A DNA stretch of 64,000 nt from assembly GCA_937901445.1 (NCBI GenBank), contig CALDHY010000042.1:11911-75910 (forward strand), given 5' to 3'. Position 1 is the first letter of the stretch. Each line of letters starts with the position of its first letter. Shown here in pieces: positions 1 to 9,495 of this stretch. The DNA comes from an uncultured Selenomonadales bacterium (GTDB lineage Bacteria > Bacillota > Negativicutes > Selenomonadales > Selenomonadaceae). The notes below the pieces were generated by a model. That model was not told the origin of the DNA, did not search any database, and saw only the letters and a list, made by a program, of their open reading frames with translations. A program made the translations under genes and the position numbers.

Positions 1-1000
1 GCGCCGAATCGTCCAAATGAAGTTTTGCAAGTTCGGTAAATCCCATAATTGCATTCATTGGCGTTCGTATATCGTGCGAAATGTTAAACAGGAATGAAGA
101 TTTAATTTCATTGGCGCGCTTTTCCCGCTCCAATTCCATTTCCATATTCATTTTTTTGGCAAGTTCACGGCGCGCTTGATTGAAATGCTCGGTTATGTTT
201 CTATAACCCATTACAACGTGGCGGGTAAAATTTTCTTCATCAACGCGGGCAATGTACATTTCAACATAAGAAATTTTATCTTCAGCACTTTTGCAGCGAA
301 AAGTTACGGTGTATGAAGATTCAACCTGCAGCCTTTCACGGACTCTTTCAACGGCAATTTCTTTAAGGTAAATTTCTTTGTCTTCCGGCAAAACGTAACG
401 CTCGGCGTACAGCGGCAAAATTTTTTTCCAGCTAACTTTTTCTTTGTCGGTCAAGCCCAATTCTTGAGTAAGCCGCTTAAAATTTCCCGTTGACAAACGA
501 TAAGGGCGCATTGTACCTGTATCAAGATTCAAAAGATAAATCGAAGTAAAACCGATGCTTAATCCTTCGATAACTTTTTCGCGGCGTTGACTTTCTTCCC
601 GCGCCAAATGCATTTCCGTAATATCACGAATGAAAACGTAAAAAACATCGCCGTAATTTTTGGTATGAGTGAAACGCCCAAAATCATCAACCCAGCGAAT
701 ACCGCCGTCTTTGCGAATAATTCTGTATTCCACGTAGTCAATTTTTTTATCGTGCGTTGCAATTTGTTCCTTGATAGATTTTTGGACGGCGGGCAAATCG
801 TCGGGGTGAACAATTCCTTGAAAGGTGTAGCCCGTCAACTTTTTAAATTCGTCAAGATTTTCACAGCCGAAAATTTCAAGCATTACGTCATTTACATACA
901 AAATTTTTTCAGTTTCATCTGCGCGATAAATGAAAAAGCCGCCGGGCATTCTTTCTGTTAAATGATCCAAAATTGGTAAATCAGATTCTACAGCAACCAT
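1..1000 (-). CDS. PAS-domain sensor histidine kinase, C-terminus cut by window edge
   Basis: Runs off the left edge, so only about 333 N-terminal residues are visible. The start is ATG at 1000, preceded by AGGGAG. Two PAS-like segments can be read: one near residues 15-125 ending in a VFIRDIT motif, and one near 150-275 ending in MGYRNITEHF. A short coiled linker follows, then the phosphoacceptor H-box HDIRTPMNAIMG close to position 60. No membrane segment is seen, so it is probably cytosolic. The ATPase domain and any receiver lie outside the window. It sits downstream of leuS on the same strand, separated by a heptad-repeat hairpin. The ligand is unknown. Confidence 0.85.
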   Translation of the reverse strand, partial: MVAVESDLPILDHLTERMPGGFFIYRADETEKILYVNDVMLEIFGCENLDEFKKLTGYTFQGIVHPDDLPAVQKSIKEQIATHDKKIDYVEYRIIRKDGGIRWVDDFGRFTHTKNYGDVFYVFIRDITEMHLAREESQRREKVIEGLSIGFTSIYLLNLDTGTMRPYRLSTGNFKRLTQELGLTDKEKVSWKKILPLYAERYVLPEDKEIYLKEIAVERVRERLQVESSYTVTFRCKSAEDKISYVEMYIARVDEENFTRHVVMGYRNITEHFNQARRELAKKMNMEMELEREKRANEIKSSFLFNISHDIRTPMNAIMGFTELAKLHLDDSA

Positions 1001-1016
1001 TTAATTCGCTCCCTGT

Positions 1017-1090
1017 TTAGGTGTCAGGTGTTAGGGATTAGGGATTAGAAAATTTTCACCTAAAACCTAACGCCTAACACCTAGAACCTA
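1017..1090 (-). repeat. Heptad repeat hairpin between leuS and the PAS kinase gene
   Basis: On the sense (minus) strand five consecutive 7-mers, each beginning TAGG, start exactly with the TAG stop codon of leuS. They are followed by an AAATTTTC loop and about four inverse 7-mers such as TAATCCC and TAACACC, so the RNA can fold back on itself. There is no terminal T-tract, so it does not look like a simple terminator. It belongs to the family of stop-codon-anchored heptads seen at seven other junctions in this window. Confidence 0.8.
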
Positions 1091-3556
1091 CTTAACTACA
1101 ATGTTAATCAGCTTGTTAGGCACGGCAACAATTTTAACAATTTTCTTATCGCCAATTAAATTTTGAACGCGCGGCAAGGTCGGAGCAATTTTTTCAAGTT
1201 CAACTTTGCTTAAATTTGTTGCAACGGTAACATGTTCACGAACTTTGCCGTTAATCTGTACAACAATTTCAACCGTATCTTCAGCAATGGCGGCTTCGTC
1301 AAATTTCGCCCAATTTTGTTTGTGAACGTCGCCTTCAAAAAAGTTGCTCCACAATTCGGCGGAAATGTGCGGTACGAACGGCGCAAGCATTATCAAAAGA
1401 TTTTTGGCAAATTCTCGCGCAAGGTTAGGATTAATTTCCTTGTCTTGGAAAATGTGCGCGGCGTTTACAAGTTCCATAAGCGCACTAATCGCCGTGTTAA
1501 ATGCAAAGCGGTCGTGTAAATCCTCTGTAACTTTTTTTATAGTTTTGTGAAGGACGCGGCGTAAAGATTTTTCTTCGTCAGTCAAAGTTGCAGCGTCATA
1601 ATTTTCTGCGCCGGCTTTAATTGCGTTTTCAAAAATCCCCAAAATACGCCAAACTCTGTTCAAAAATCTGAAAGAGCCCTCAACGCCTTGATCGCTCCAG
1701 TCTAAATCACGTTCAACCGGCGCGGCAAAAAGTATAAAGAGGCGGGCAGTATCTGCGCCGTATTTTTCGATAATTTCTTCAGGCGATACAACATTTCCCA
1801 AAGACTTTGACATTTTCGCGCCGTCTTTGATAACCATTCCTTGAGTAAGCAAATTTGTAAATGGCTCGTCATAGTCCAACATTTCGGCGTCGCGCAGAAC
1901 TTTTGTAAAAAATCTTGAGTACAGCAAATGTAAAATTGCGTGTTCAATTCCGCCTATGTACTGGTCAACCGGACTCCAATAATTTACAGTTTCACGTTCA
2001 AAAGGTTTTTCGGTATTGTGCGGGTCGGTGTATCTTAAATAGTACCAACTTGAACAAATGAAAGTATCCATTGTATCAGTTTCACGCCGCGCCTTGCCGC
2101 CACATTTCGGGCAGGTACAATCGTTAAACTTTTTGCTTGTTGAAAGCGGACTAAGTGCGCCCTGTTTAAATTCCACGTCGTCAGGCAGTAAAACCGGTAA
2201 ATCTTTTTCGGGTACTAAAACTTCACCGCACTTGTCGCAGTAGATAACTGGAATTGGCGCGCCCCAATATCTTTGACGAGAAATTAACCAGTCGCGCAGT
2301 TTGTAATTAACTTTGCGCGTACCGATTTTTTTATTTTCGAGCCAGTCGATAATTGCGCCCTTTGCCTTTTCGTTTTGCATACCGTTAAATTCGCCGGAAT
2401 TAATCATTACGCCGGGCTCAATGTAAGCGTTATCCATTTCAGAAAGTTTCAACGGTGCGGCGGGATTGTCGATAACCAAAATTTTTTCAAGATTATATTT
2501 TGTGGCAAACATCCAGTCTCTTTCGTCGTGCGTAGGAACGCCCATAACCGCGCCTGTGCCGTATTCAAACAAAACGTAATTTGTTATCCAAATTGGAACT
2601 TTGCGACCGTTGACGGGATTAACGCAATAAACGCCGGTAAAAATTCCTTTCTTTTCGGATTCACTGGACGTGCGCTCCATATCGCTCATATTGCGCGTAG
2701 TTTTGATAAATTCCCTAATTTCTTTTTCGTTAGGTTGACCTTTGATTAATTTTTCAATCAGCGGGTGTTCGACTGCCAACGCCATAAAAGTTATACCAAA
2801 AATTGTGTCGGGGCGGGTGGTGTAGACTGAAATTTTTTCGTCAAAGTCAACAACTTGCAAAGAAAATTCTGCGCCTTCACTGCGCCCAATCCAATTTTCC
2901 TGCATAGTTTTAACGCGACCGGGCCAGCCCTGCAATTTTTCTAAATCCTTCAAAAGTTCGTCGGCGTAGTCGGTAATTTTGAAAAACCATTGCGCCAAAT
3001 TCTTTTTATGTACTTCATGATCGCAACGCCAGCATTTGCCGTCGATAACTTGTTCATTCGCCAAAACTGTACCGCAAGTATCGCACCAATTGACGGACGC
3101 TTCTTTCTTGTAAGCAAGCCCGCGCTTGTAGAAAAGTTCAAAAAGCCACTGCGTCCAGCGGTAATAATCTGCGCGACAAGTTTCAACTTCCCTGCTCCAA
3201 TCGTAGGCAAGCCCCATTTGTTTTTGTTGACGAATCATATTTTTAATATTTTTGAAAGTCCAATCGCCGGGTTTAACGCCGTGAGAAATTGCCGCGTTTT
3301 CAGCCGGCATACCGAAGGCATCAAAGCCCATTGGATGAAGTACGTTAAAGCCAGCCATTTTGCGATAACGCGCCACAACATCGCCGATTGAATAATTTCT
3401 TACGTGACCCATGTGCAAATTGCCGCTAGGGTACGGGAACATTTCCAGCGCGTAATATTTCGGCTTGGAATTGTCAATTTCAGTTTTGTAATAATCAGGG
3501 TTGTCCCAAATTTTTTGCCATTTCGGCTCTATTTCACGCGGATTATATTTTTCCAA
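1088..3556 (-). CDS. leuS: Leucyl-tRNA synthetase
   Basis: Class I aminoacyl-tRNA synthetase that charges tRNA-Leu in the cytosol. 822 residues is the normal bacterial length. HIGH-type signature [12 protein letters not shown] lies near residues 43-54, a zinc-binding CDTC...CWRC pair near 158-180, the CP1 editing domain with TTRPDTIFG near 246, and the KMSKS motif (AKMSKSLGN) near 580. The C-terminal domain ends in a typical GKVREHV segment. The start is TTG at 3556 with a GGGGGT purine stretch upstream. A strong promoter lies at 3591-3619. The stop codon TAG is the first base triplet of a heptad repeat array. Confidence 0.97.
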   Translation of the reverse strand: MEKYNPREIEPKWQKIWDNPDYYKTEIDNSKPKYYALEMFPYPSGNLHMGHVRNYSIGDVVARYRKMAGFNVLHPMGFDAFGMPAENAAISHGVKPGDWTFKNIKNMIRQQKQMGLAYDWSREVETCRADYYRWTQWLFELFYKRGLAYKKEASVNWCDTCGTVLANEQVIDGKCWRCDHEVHKKNLAQWFFKITDYADELLKDLEKLQGWPGRVKTMQENWIGRSEGAEFSLQVVDFDEKISVYTTRPDTIFGITFMALAVEHPLIEKLIKGQPNEKEIREFIKTTRNMSDMERTSSESEKKGIFTGVYCVNPVNGRKVPIWITNYVLFEYGTGAVMGVPTHDERDWMFATKYNLEKILVIDNPAAPLKLSEMDNAYIEPGVMINSGEFNGMQNEKAKGAIIDWLENKKIGTRKVNYKLRDWLISRQRYWGAPIPVIYCDKCGEVLVPEKDLPVLLPDDVEFKQGALSPLSTSKKFNDCTCPKCGGKARRETDTMDTFICSSWYYLRYTDPHNTEKPFERETVNYWSPVDQYIGGIEHAILHLLYSRFFTKVLRDAEMLDYDEPFTNLLTQGMVIKDGAKMSKSLGNVVSPEEIIEKYGADTARLFILFAAPVERDLDWSDQGVEGSFRFLNRVWRILGIFENAIKAGAENYDAATLTDEEKSLRRVLHKTIKKVTEDLHDRFAFNTAISALMELVNAAHIFQDKEINPNLAREFAKNLLIMLAPFVPHISAELWSNFFEGDVHKQNWAKFDEAAIAEDTVEIVVQINGKVREHVTVATNLSKVELEKIAPTLPRVQNLIGDKKIVKIVAVPNKLINIVVK

Positions 3557-3577
3557 TCAAAATTACCCCCTGCTAAT

Positions 3578-3619
3578 TTCAAGTTAAAAAATTATAATTA
3601 CTTAACTTGAAAAAGTCAA
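3578..3619 (-). promoter_or_regulatory. leuS promoter with overlapping 10-bp palindrome
   Basis: On the minus strand TTGACT (3619-3614), a 17-nt spacer and TATAAT (3596-3591) form a near-consensus sigma-A promoter about 35 bp upstream of the leuS start. A perfect inverted repeat, TTCAAGTTAA at 3578-3587 and TTAACTTGAA at 3602-3611, brackets the -10 element and enters the spacer. It could be an operator or a hairpin at the 5' end of the transcript. No T-box sequence was found upstream of leuS. Confidence 0.75.
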
Positions 3620-3652
3620 TGAAACACAAGGGGCGTCAAACTTTATATACTT

Positions 3653-4804
3653 TCAAAGAAATTTTCTGGCCGCGCCAATCAAGTACAATGAACCGGCAAT
3701 AATTTTAATTTCGGCGTTTGTATTTTTTAAAAGTTGTACGGCGTCAGGAATATTTTCAACGGCAGTATTTTTTATACCGCGTGCAGATAAAGTTTCGCAC
3801 AAAATTTTTGTACCGGCGGCGCGTTCAGAATTGGGCGGCGTCACAATTACAAAATCATCTGCCCTAAATAAAACTTCAATCATCTTTGAAAAGTTTTTAT
3901 CTGCAAGCGCGCCGAAAATCCAAAGTCTTTTACCGTGCGGAAAAATTTTATCTAAACTTTCACGAAGAGCCGCCGCGCCGTGCGGATTGTGCGCGCCGTC
4001 AACTATTACGCCGTTTATAAGTTCAAAACGCCCTGCCCATTGAACATTTTCTAAGCCGACAAAAATTTTTTCGTCAGCAATATTTAAAACTTTAGCCGCT
4101 TGAATCGCTATAGCCGCGTTAAACTTTTGATATTCGCCCAAAAGATTTATTTTGACTTCGGCAGGTTTATTGACTTCGTACAGCGCGGAGTTATTTTTTT
4201 TGGCAACTTCACGAATAATTTTAAGCGGCGCGCCGGTTGCGCCCGTAACAACGGGAACATTCGGCTTGATAATCCCCGCCTTGTTGCGCGCAATATTTTC
4301 TAAATCGCCCAAAATATTTTCGTGTTCAAGTGCAACATTTGTAATAATGGAAATTTCCGGCGTGATAACGTTGGTTGAATCCCACGTGCCGCCGAGTCCG
4401 ACTTCAATAATCGCAATGTCAACTTTTTGCCTTGAAAAATATTCGTAGGCGGCGGCTGTCAAAGTTTCAAAATGTGTAGCCTCAACGCCGCAATTTTTTA
4501 CCGTCTCAATCATTGCCGCAAAATCTTTTTCAGAAATATTTTCGCCGTTGATACTGATTCTTTCACAGTAACTTTCAAGATGCGGGGAAGTGAACAAGCC
4601 GACTTTGCGCCCGTCGAGTTTCAAAATTTCGGCAAGCATCGCACAAACAGAGCCTTTGCCGTTGGTGCCGGTAACGTGAATTGTCTTGTAATTATTTTGC
4701 GGGAAATTTAATTTTTCCATCAACAAATTTATTCTTTCAAGCCCGTGCTTAATTCCAAAAATGCTCAAATGTTCAAGATATTTTAAAGCGTCATCGTAAT
4801 TCAT
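3653..4804 (-). CDS. folC: Bifunctional folylpolyglutamate/dihydrofolate synthase
   Basis: Mur-ligase-type ATP-dependent enzyme that adds glutamate to folates (and possibly to dihydropteroate). 383 residues is slightly short for the family (about 420-430). The P-loop HVTGTNGKGSV is near residues 43-53, SPHLESYCERISING near 76-90, the Mur centre motif IIEVGLGGTWDSTNV near 136-150, and the C-terminal ligase domain carries VDGAHNPHG near 268. Its start codon overlaps the trpA stop by 4 nt (4801-4804, ATGA), so it is translationally coupled to trpA. Coupling of folate and tryptophan genes is plausible because both pathways draw on chorismate. Confidence 0.93.
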   Translation of the reverse strand: MNYDDALKYLEHLSIFGIKHGLERINLLMEKLNFPQNNYKTIHVTGTNGKGSVCAMLAEILKLDGRKVGLFTSPHLESYCERISINGENISEKDFAAMIETVKNCGVEATHFETLTAAAYEYFSRQKVDIAIIEVGLGGTWDSTNVITPEISIITNVALEHENILGDLENIARNKAGIIKPNVPVVTGATGAPLKIIREVAKKNNSALYEVNKPAEVKINLLGEYQKFNAAIAIQAAKVLNIADEKIFVGLENVQWAGRFELINGVIVDGAHNPHGAAALRESLDKIFPHGKRLWIFGALADKNFSKMIEVLFRADDFVIVTPPNSERAAGTKILCETLSARGIKNTAVENIPDAVQLLKNTNAEIKIIAGSLYLIGAARKFL

Positions 4805-5571
4805 TTTATAGCGTCCTTCATAGTTTTAACAAATTCGCCAACATAGGGCGCGGCGTCATTGCCGTACTTTGTAATGATTTTAATTATTGCCGAGCCTACT
4901 ATTACGCCGTCAGCAAGCGTTGACATATTTTTAGCTTGTTCGGGCGTCGAAATTCCAAAACCAATAGCGCAGGGAATTTTTGTATCTTCACGGACAATTT
5001 TAATCATTGGTGCAAGATTGGTTGTAATTTCTGCGCGAGTACCGGTTACGCCCAAACTTGAAACAATGTACAGAAAACCTTCAGCCTCACTTGAAATTTT
5101 GGCAATTCGATTTTCTGAAGTCGGCGCAATCATACTGATTAAATCGACGCCGTATTTTTTACACAGCGGCAGAAATTCATTTTTTTCTTCAAAAGGTACG
5201 TCCGGCAAAATTATCCCCTGTATACCGATTGTCGCGCAGGTTGAAATAAATTTTTCTGCGCCGTAACCGAAAACTACATTGGCATAAGTCATAAAAACAA
5301 GCGGTATTGAAATTTCCTCGCGCAGATTTTTTACAAACTCAAAAACTTTTTCGGTTGTAACGCCGCCCTGCAATGCTTTTAAATTAGCCTCTTGAATCAC
5401 TACGCCTTCAGCCGTCGGATCTGAAAAAGGTATTCCCAGCTCAATTAAATCTGCGCCGTTTTCTACAACCGCACGCACGCAAGCCGCCGTTACTTCCAAA
5501 TTCGGATAGCCGCAAGTTATGAACGGGATAAAAGCCTTGCCCTGCGCGAAGGCGTTTTTTATTTTATTCAT
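4801..5571 (-). CDS. trpA: Tryptophan synthase alpha subunit
   Basis: TIM-barrel enzyme that cleaves indole-3-glycerol phosphate to indole, which is channelled to TrpB. 256 residues, normal. Visible motifs are FITCGYPN near the N-terminus, the catalytic-region motif ELGIPFSDPTAEG, VFMTYANVVFGYG in the middle and GFGISTPEQA near residue 210. The second acid of the active site, usually Asp in PLADG, reads Glu here (PTAEG); the first Glu (ELG) is kept. Start ATG with GGAGCG upstream. It lies immediately downstream of the TetR gene and apart from trpB, which is unusual because trpB and trpA are normally adjacent. Confidence 0.96.
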   Translation of the reverse strand: MNKIKNAFAQGKAFIPFITCGYPNLEVTAACVRAVVENGADLIELGIPFSDPTAEGVVIQEANLKALQGGVTTEKVFEFVKNLREEISIPLVFMTYANVVFGYGAEKFISTCATIGIQGIILPDVPFEEKNEFLPLCKKYGVDLISMIAPTSENRIAKISSEAEGFLYIVSSLGVTGTRAEITTNLAPMIKIVREDTKIPCAIGFGISTPEQAKNMSTLADGVIVGSAIIKIITKYGNDAAPYVGEFVKTMKDAIK

Positions 5572-6141
5572 TTAAATTCGCTCCTTTGCAATTTCGGTTA
5601 CAACGCCCGCCGTCAGGACGTTGCCAATTATTTTTGATATTTCCTCAAGATTTATATCACGGTTGTTATCAATCCAACAAATTAACGCAGATAAAACCGT
5701 TTGAAAATAAATTTCTGTCAGATATTTTGACTTTGGATTTTCCGGCGGCAAGTTGAAAGTTTGCATAAATATCGGCGAAATTTCCTGTATCAATCTTTGT
5801 GTAAAACGCTGTCGATTATTTGAATTGAAAAGTACCTCGAAGTAAGACGCCTTATCATTTTGAATTTTTGTAAACGCCTGCAAAAATGTTTCTTCAAAAT
5901 TTGACGGCGAAATATTTTTTTGAAAATTTTCTTTAACCTGCGCGATGACGATATTTTCAACGTATTCTAAAATATCGTAAACGTCCAAAAAGTATTTGTA
6001 AAAAGTTCCGCGATTATAACCGGCTTTTTCGCAAATTGCATAAATTGTAATTTTCTGTACCGGCTTTTTCTTCAGCAGAATGCAAAAAGCGTCTACTAAA
6101 TTTTGCCGCGTTACGGCTGTAGCTTCAGGATTTTTTTTCAT
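5572..6141 (-). CDS. TetR-family transcriptional regulator
   Basis: About 189 residues. The N-terminal helix-turn-helix is clear: ITIYAICEKAGYNRGTFYKYF is split around residues 30-55, with the typical TFYKYF end of the recognition helix. The C-terminal ligand domain (about residues 70-189) has no obvious similarity. ATG at 6141 is preferred; an in-frame GTG at 6156 is an alternative and neither has a strong ribosome site. It is divergent from the aldo-keto reductase gene, and an inverted repeat between them may be its operator. By position it probably represses that reductase. It lies between trpB and trpA, only 1 bp ahead of trpA, so its transcript could carry trpA and folC. Confidence 0.85.
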   Translation of the reverse strand: MKKNPEATAVTRQNLVDAFCILLKKKPVQKITIYAICEKAGYNRGTFYKYFLDVYDILEYVENIVIAQVKENFQKNISPSNFEETFLQAFTKIQNDKASYFEVLFNSNNRQRFTQRLIQEISPIFMQTFNLPPENPKSKYLTEIYFQTVLSALICWIDNNRDINLEEISKIIGNVLTAGVVTEIAKERI

Positions 6142-6156
6142 AGTTGTTTTTTCCAC

Positions 6157-6204
6157 ATTTCAATTAAATTTGTTCGTTGAAATTTTATTATTGAAAATTA
6201 TAAT
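6157..6204 (+). promoter_or_regulatory. Divergent promoter and likely TetR operator
   Basis: TTGAAA (6177-6182), a 16-nt spacer and TATAAT (6199-6204) give a good promoter for the aldo-keto reductase. A 7-bp inverted repeat, ATTTCAA (6157-6163) and TTGAAAT (6177-6183), overlaps the -35 element and abuts the TetR reading frame, which is the expected place for an autorepressor site. The operator role is inferred from position. Confidence 0.55.
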
Positions 6205-6235
6205 ACAGACAGTCAATAAACATGAGGTGTTGCAA

Positions 6236-7264
6236 ATGAAAATTCGCAAGTTAGGAAATTTGGAAGTTTCGGCGGTCGGCTTAGGTTGCATGGGATTCAG
6301 CACAGGTTACGGCGAAATTCCCGCTGAAAGTGAGTCAATTCGCCTTATCAGATTGGCGCACGAACTCGGTTGTACTTTGTACGATACGGCTGAAGTTTAT
6401 GCAATTTTCCGCAATGAAGAACTGGTAGGTAAAGCCCTTGAGCCAATTCGTAACGAAATTATTTTGTCAAGTAAATTTTCACCTACGCCGTTGCCTGAAC
6501 AAAATTACGAAAAATTAAGCCGCGCCGGTTTACGCCGTGCGTTGGAAGATTCTTTAAAGCGTCTTCGCACAGATTATCTTGATATTTATTTTGTGCATCG
6601 TCTGCCGTCTGAAGTTGAAGTTGAAACGCTTGCCGAATGGTTCGGCGAATTGATTAAAGAAGGCAAAATTCGCGGCTGGGGACTTTCTGAAGTTCCTGCT
6701 GAAATAATCAGGCGCGCTCACAAAGTTACGCCGTTAACCGCGCTTGAAAGTGAATATTCAATGATGGCGCGGCAGTGGGAAAATTTGGAAATTCCAACTT
6801 GCGAAGAATTGAATATTGGTTTAATGGCGTATTCGCCAATGGCGGGCGGCTTGTTGAGTGGAAAAATTAAAACCGATACAAAATTTGAAGGCGACGACAT
6901 ACGCCGCACAATTACCCGTTACAGCAAAGAAAATCTTGATAAAAATCAGCCGGTAATTGACTTGGTTAAAAAATTCGCCGCCGAAAAAAATGCTACGCCC
7001 GCGCAAATTTCGTTGGCGTGGGTAATGCACAAAAATTTTATCGTGCCAATTCCCGGTATGCGTAAAGATGAACGTATCAAAGAAAATCTCGGCGCGGCTG
7101 AAATTGTTTTGACTGACTCCGAATATCAACAACTTACTGACGAACTTAATAAGCTTGAAATTTTCGGCGATCGTAAAGATGAAGATATTGCAAAACTCGG
7201 CGCGCTTGTACGAAATAAACTTTTTGGCAGTAGCGGCGTTCCTGTGAAAGGATTGGAAAATTGA
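6236..7264 (+). CDS. Aldo/keto reductase
   Basis: NAD(P)H-dependent oxidoreductase with a TIM barrel, 342 residues. The catalytic tetrad is visible: Asp and Tyr in YDTAEVY near residue 54-60, Lys in LSSKF near 85, and His in YFVHRL near 123. The C-terminal cofactor-binding segment reads VPIPGMRKDERIKENLGA near residues 270-287, typical of the AKR13-like (YghZ/PerR-adjacent) group. ATG at 6236 has GAGGTG 6 nt upstream; longer in-frame starts would run back through the promoter. Divergent from TetR and convergent with trpB, with a 3-bp gap. The substrate is unknown. Confidence 0.9.
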   Translation: MKIRKLGNLEVSAVGLGCMGFSTGYGEIPAESESIRLIRLAHELGCTLYDTAEVYAIFRNEELVGKALEPIRNEIILSSKFSPTPLPEQNYEKLSRAGLRRALEDSLKRLRTDYLDIYFVHRLPSEVEVETLAEWFGELIKEGKIRGWGLSEVPAEIIRRAHKVTPLTALESEYSMMARQWENLEIPTCEELNIGLMAYSPMAGGLLSGKIKTDTKFEGDDIRRTITRYSKENLDKNQPVIDLVKKFAAEKNATPAQISLAWVMHKNFIVPIPGMRKDERIKENLGAAEIVLTDSEYQQLTDELNKLEIFGDRKDEDIAKLGALVRNKLFGSSGVPVKGLEN

Positions 7265-7267
7265 AAG

Positions 7268-8449
7268 TTAATTTTCGATATTAACGCCTCTGTATTTGGC
7301 AACTGACGCGCAGTCTTTATCGCCGCGCCCTGAAAGTGTAATGACAATAATTTTATCTTTTGGCAAAGTTGGAGCAATTTTTTGAGCATAGGCAACCGCG
7401 TGCGCAGATTCAATCGCCGGTATAATCCCTTCAGTTTTTGAAAGATATTCAAAGGCGCAAACTGCCTCTTCGTCGGTAATTGGTACGTATTCGGCGCGCT
7501 TGCTGTCATTCAAATAGGCGTGCTCGGGTCCAATTCCGGGATAATCTAAGCCGGCTGAAATTGAATAAACCGGCGCAATTCCGCCAAATTCATCTTGACA
7601 GAAATAACTTTTCATGCCGTGAAAAATTCCTGCGCGACCTGTGGTAATTGTTGCGGCAGTCTCAAAAGTATCAACGCCGCGCCCCGCCGCCTCACAGCCG
7701 ATCAATTTAACTTCCTTATCGTCAATGAAATTCCAAAAACTTCCCATAGCATTTGAGCCGCCGCCAACACAAGCAATGACATAATCCGGCAGGCGGTTTT
7801 CTTTTGCCAAAATTTGAGTTTTAATTTCTTTTGAAATGACGGCTTGAAAATCTCTAACGATTGTAGGAAATGGATGCGGTCCCATAACCGAGCCCAAACA
7901 GTAATGAGTATCAGCAATTCGGCGCGTCCATTCTCTGAAAGTTTCGCTTACGGCATCTTTAAGCGTTCCCGTTCCATTTTTCACGGGGATAACTTCCGCG
8001 CCCAAAAGTTTCATTCGATAAACATTCAACGCTTGACGGCGTGTATCTTCTTCGCCCATAAAAATTACACATTCCATATTGAAAAGCGCGGCGGCTGTAG
8101 CAGTTGCCACGCCGTGTTGCCCTGCGCCCGTTTCAGCAATAAGACGAGTTTTGCCCATTTTTTTTGCAAGTAAAGCTTGCCCAAGTACGTTGTTAATTTT
8201 GTGCGAGCCGGTATGATTTAAATCTTCACGTTTCAAATAAATTTTTGCGCCGCCCAAATCCCGCGTCATTTTTTCTGCGAAATATAAAAGCGACGGTCTG
8301 CCCGCATATTCGTTAAAAAGTTTTTCCAATTCGTCATTAAAATTTTTATCGTGCTTGTATTGTTCGTAAGCGTTTTCAAGTTCAATAACGGCGTTCATCA
8401 AAGTTTCTGGTATATACTGCCCGCCGTAAATTCCAAATCTGCCCTTCAT
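7268..8449 (-). CDS. trpB: Tryptophan synthase beta subunit
   Basis: PLP enzyme that joins indole and serine. 393 residues, standard length for TrpB1. The PLP lysine is in [13 protein letters not shown] near residue 83, the catalytic Glu in ETGAGQHG near 105, the phosphate-binding GGGSNAMG near 228, and the C-terminal [10 protein letters not shown] near 370. Minus strand, 6 bp downstream of the GNAT gene, in the trpD-C-F-GNAT-B run. It is separated from trpA by the TetR/reductase pair. Confidence 0.97.
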   Translation of the reverse strand: MKGRFGIYGGQYIPETLMNAVIELENAYEQYKHDKNFNDELEKLFNEYAGRPSLLYFAEKMTRDLGGAKIYLKREDLNHTGSHKINNVLGQALLAKKMGKTRLIAETGAGQHGVATATAAALFNMECVIFMGEEDTRRQALNVYRMKLLGAEVIPVKNGTGTLKDAVSETFREWTRRIADTHYCLGSVMGPHPFPTIVRDFQAVISKEIKTQILAKENRLPDYVIACVGGGSNAMGSFWNFIDDKEVKLIGCEAAGRGVDTFETAATITTGRAGIFHGMKSYFCQDEFGGIAPVYSISAGLDYPGIGPEHAYLNDSKRAEYVPITDEEAVCAFEYLSKTEGIIPAIESAHAVAYAQKIAPTLPKDKIIVITLSGRGDKDCASVAKYRGVNIEN

Positions 8450-8455
8450 AAATTT

Positions 8456-8899
8456 TCACTCCATTAAATTTTTTCTCAAGTAAACCATATCAATCAATTT
8501 TACGCCAAATTCGTAAATTTCGTGGTCGTAATTGTCGATAAAAAAATTTTTGATTCTGTATGAATATTTAAAGCCGCATTTGAGATAAAAAGGAATTGTC
8601 AAAGGACTGTCGCCCGTGCCGATTTGTAAAATTTTATATTTACCGCAATATTTTTTTGAAATTGCGGCGATAATTTTTTTGCCGTAACCTTGATTCTGAA
8701 ATTGCGGGTAAACGGCAAGATTTTTTATTTCCAACACGTCAAAACTTTCAGCGGTTACGATGCAGCCGCCTTTGACGCCGTTTTCTTTCCAAATGTACAT
8801 TTCGCCTTTGTCGATATATTTTTCAATCATCGCCAAACTTTCATCTGCAATTAACAACAAATCCAGAAATTGCCGCCGCTTGTCAACCTGTTTCAACAT
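8456..8899 (-). CDS. GNAT-family N-acetyltransferase
   Basis: 147 residues. Acetyl-CoA-binding motif A is clear: LAVYPQFQNQGYGKKII near residues 77-93, followed by the beta-bulge segment and FYLKCGF near 118. It probably acetylates a small-molecule or protein amine; the substrate cannot be told. It is placed tightly between trpF (5 bp) and trpB (6 bp), so it is co-transcribed with tryptophan genes, where an acetyltransferase is not normally found. Confidence 0.85.
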   Translation of the reverse strand: MLKQVDKRRQFLDLLLIADESLAMIEKYIDKGEMYIWKENGVKGGCIVTAESFDVLEIKNLAVYPQFQNQGYGKKIIAAISKKYCGKYKILQIGTGDSPLTIPFYLKCGFKYSYRIKNFFIDNYDHEIYEFGVKLIDMVYLRKNLME

Positions 8900-8904
8900 A
8901 AAAT

Positions 8905-9495
8905 TTAATTCCTAACTGCACCAACAAATTTTTTCATTTTTGCCGCGTCTTTAACACCGCCCGTTTCAATCCCGCTGCTTACGTCAACTGCGAACGGTTT
9001 TAAATTTTTAACCGCGTCAGAAACATTTTCAACATTTAAGCCGCCCGCCAAAAAATATTCCCTATCAAAATTTTTCAACAGTTGCCAATTAAAAATTTCG
9101 CCCGTACCTGCGCCGCTGTCCAGTAAAATAAAATCAGCAATAGAATTTTTTGCAAAGTTTAAATCGTCGGCAGTTTTAATTTTGAATGCTTGAATAATTT
9201 TTTTTTCGGTAAATTTTTTCAGTTCAGAAATATAATTTTCGTCCTCCGCGCCGTGCAACTGAATTAAATCCAAAAACTTTGCAATTTCGGCGACTGTTGA
9301 AATTTTTTCATTAACAAAAACTCCAACTGCAGAAATTTTTTTATCCAAAATATTTTTCAAGGCGGCGGCTTTTTCCGGCGTAATATAACGCTTGCTTTTT
9401 TCGTAGAAAACAAATCCCACAAATTCCGGCAAAAGTTCATTAACAGTCAAAATATCTTCAGCGCGGCTAAGTCCGCAAAGTTTAATTTTAGTCAT
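8905..9495 (-). CDS. trpF: Phosphoribosylanthranilate isomerase
   Basis: Converts phosphoribosylanthranilate to CdRP. 196 residues, TIM barrel. Motifs: KLCGLSRAED at the N-terminus (catalytic Cys), FVFYEKSKRYI near residue 30, QLHGAEDENY near 78, LLDSGAGTGEIFNW near 125-140 and the C-terminal phosphate site DVSSGIETGGVKD near 170-182. The start overlaps the trpC stop (ATGA at 9492-9495), indicating translational coupling. Confidence 0.95.
   Translation of the reverse strand: MTKIKLCGLSRAEDILTVNELLPEFVGFVFYEKSKRYITPEKAAALKNILDKKISAVGVFVNEKISTVAEIAKFLDLIQLHGAEDENYISELKKFTEKKIIQAFKIKTADDLNFAKNSIADFILLDSGAGTGEIFNWQLLKNFDREYFLAGGLNVENVSDAVKNLKPFAVDVSSGIETGGVKDAAKMKKFVGAVRN

Noticed and set aside
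1017..1090. TTAGGG-like tracts resembling telomere repeats
   Set aside because: They are short, degenerate, internal, tied to stop codons and occur at many junctions, so no chromosome end is implied.
5572..7264. TetR and aldo-keto reductase as tryptophan regulators
   Set aside because: Nothing in the sequence links them to Trp; the shared operator-like site lies only between the two genes.
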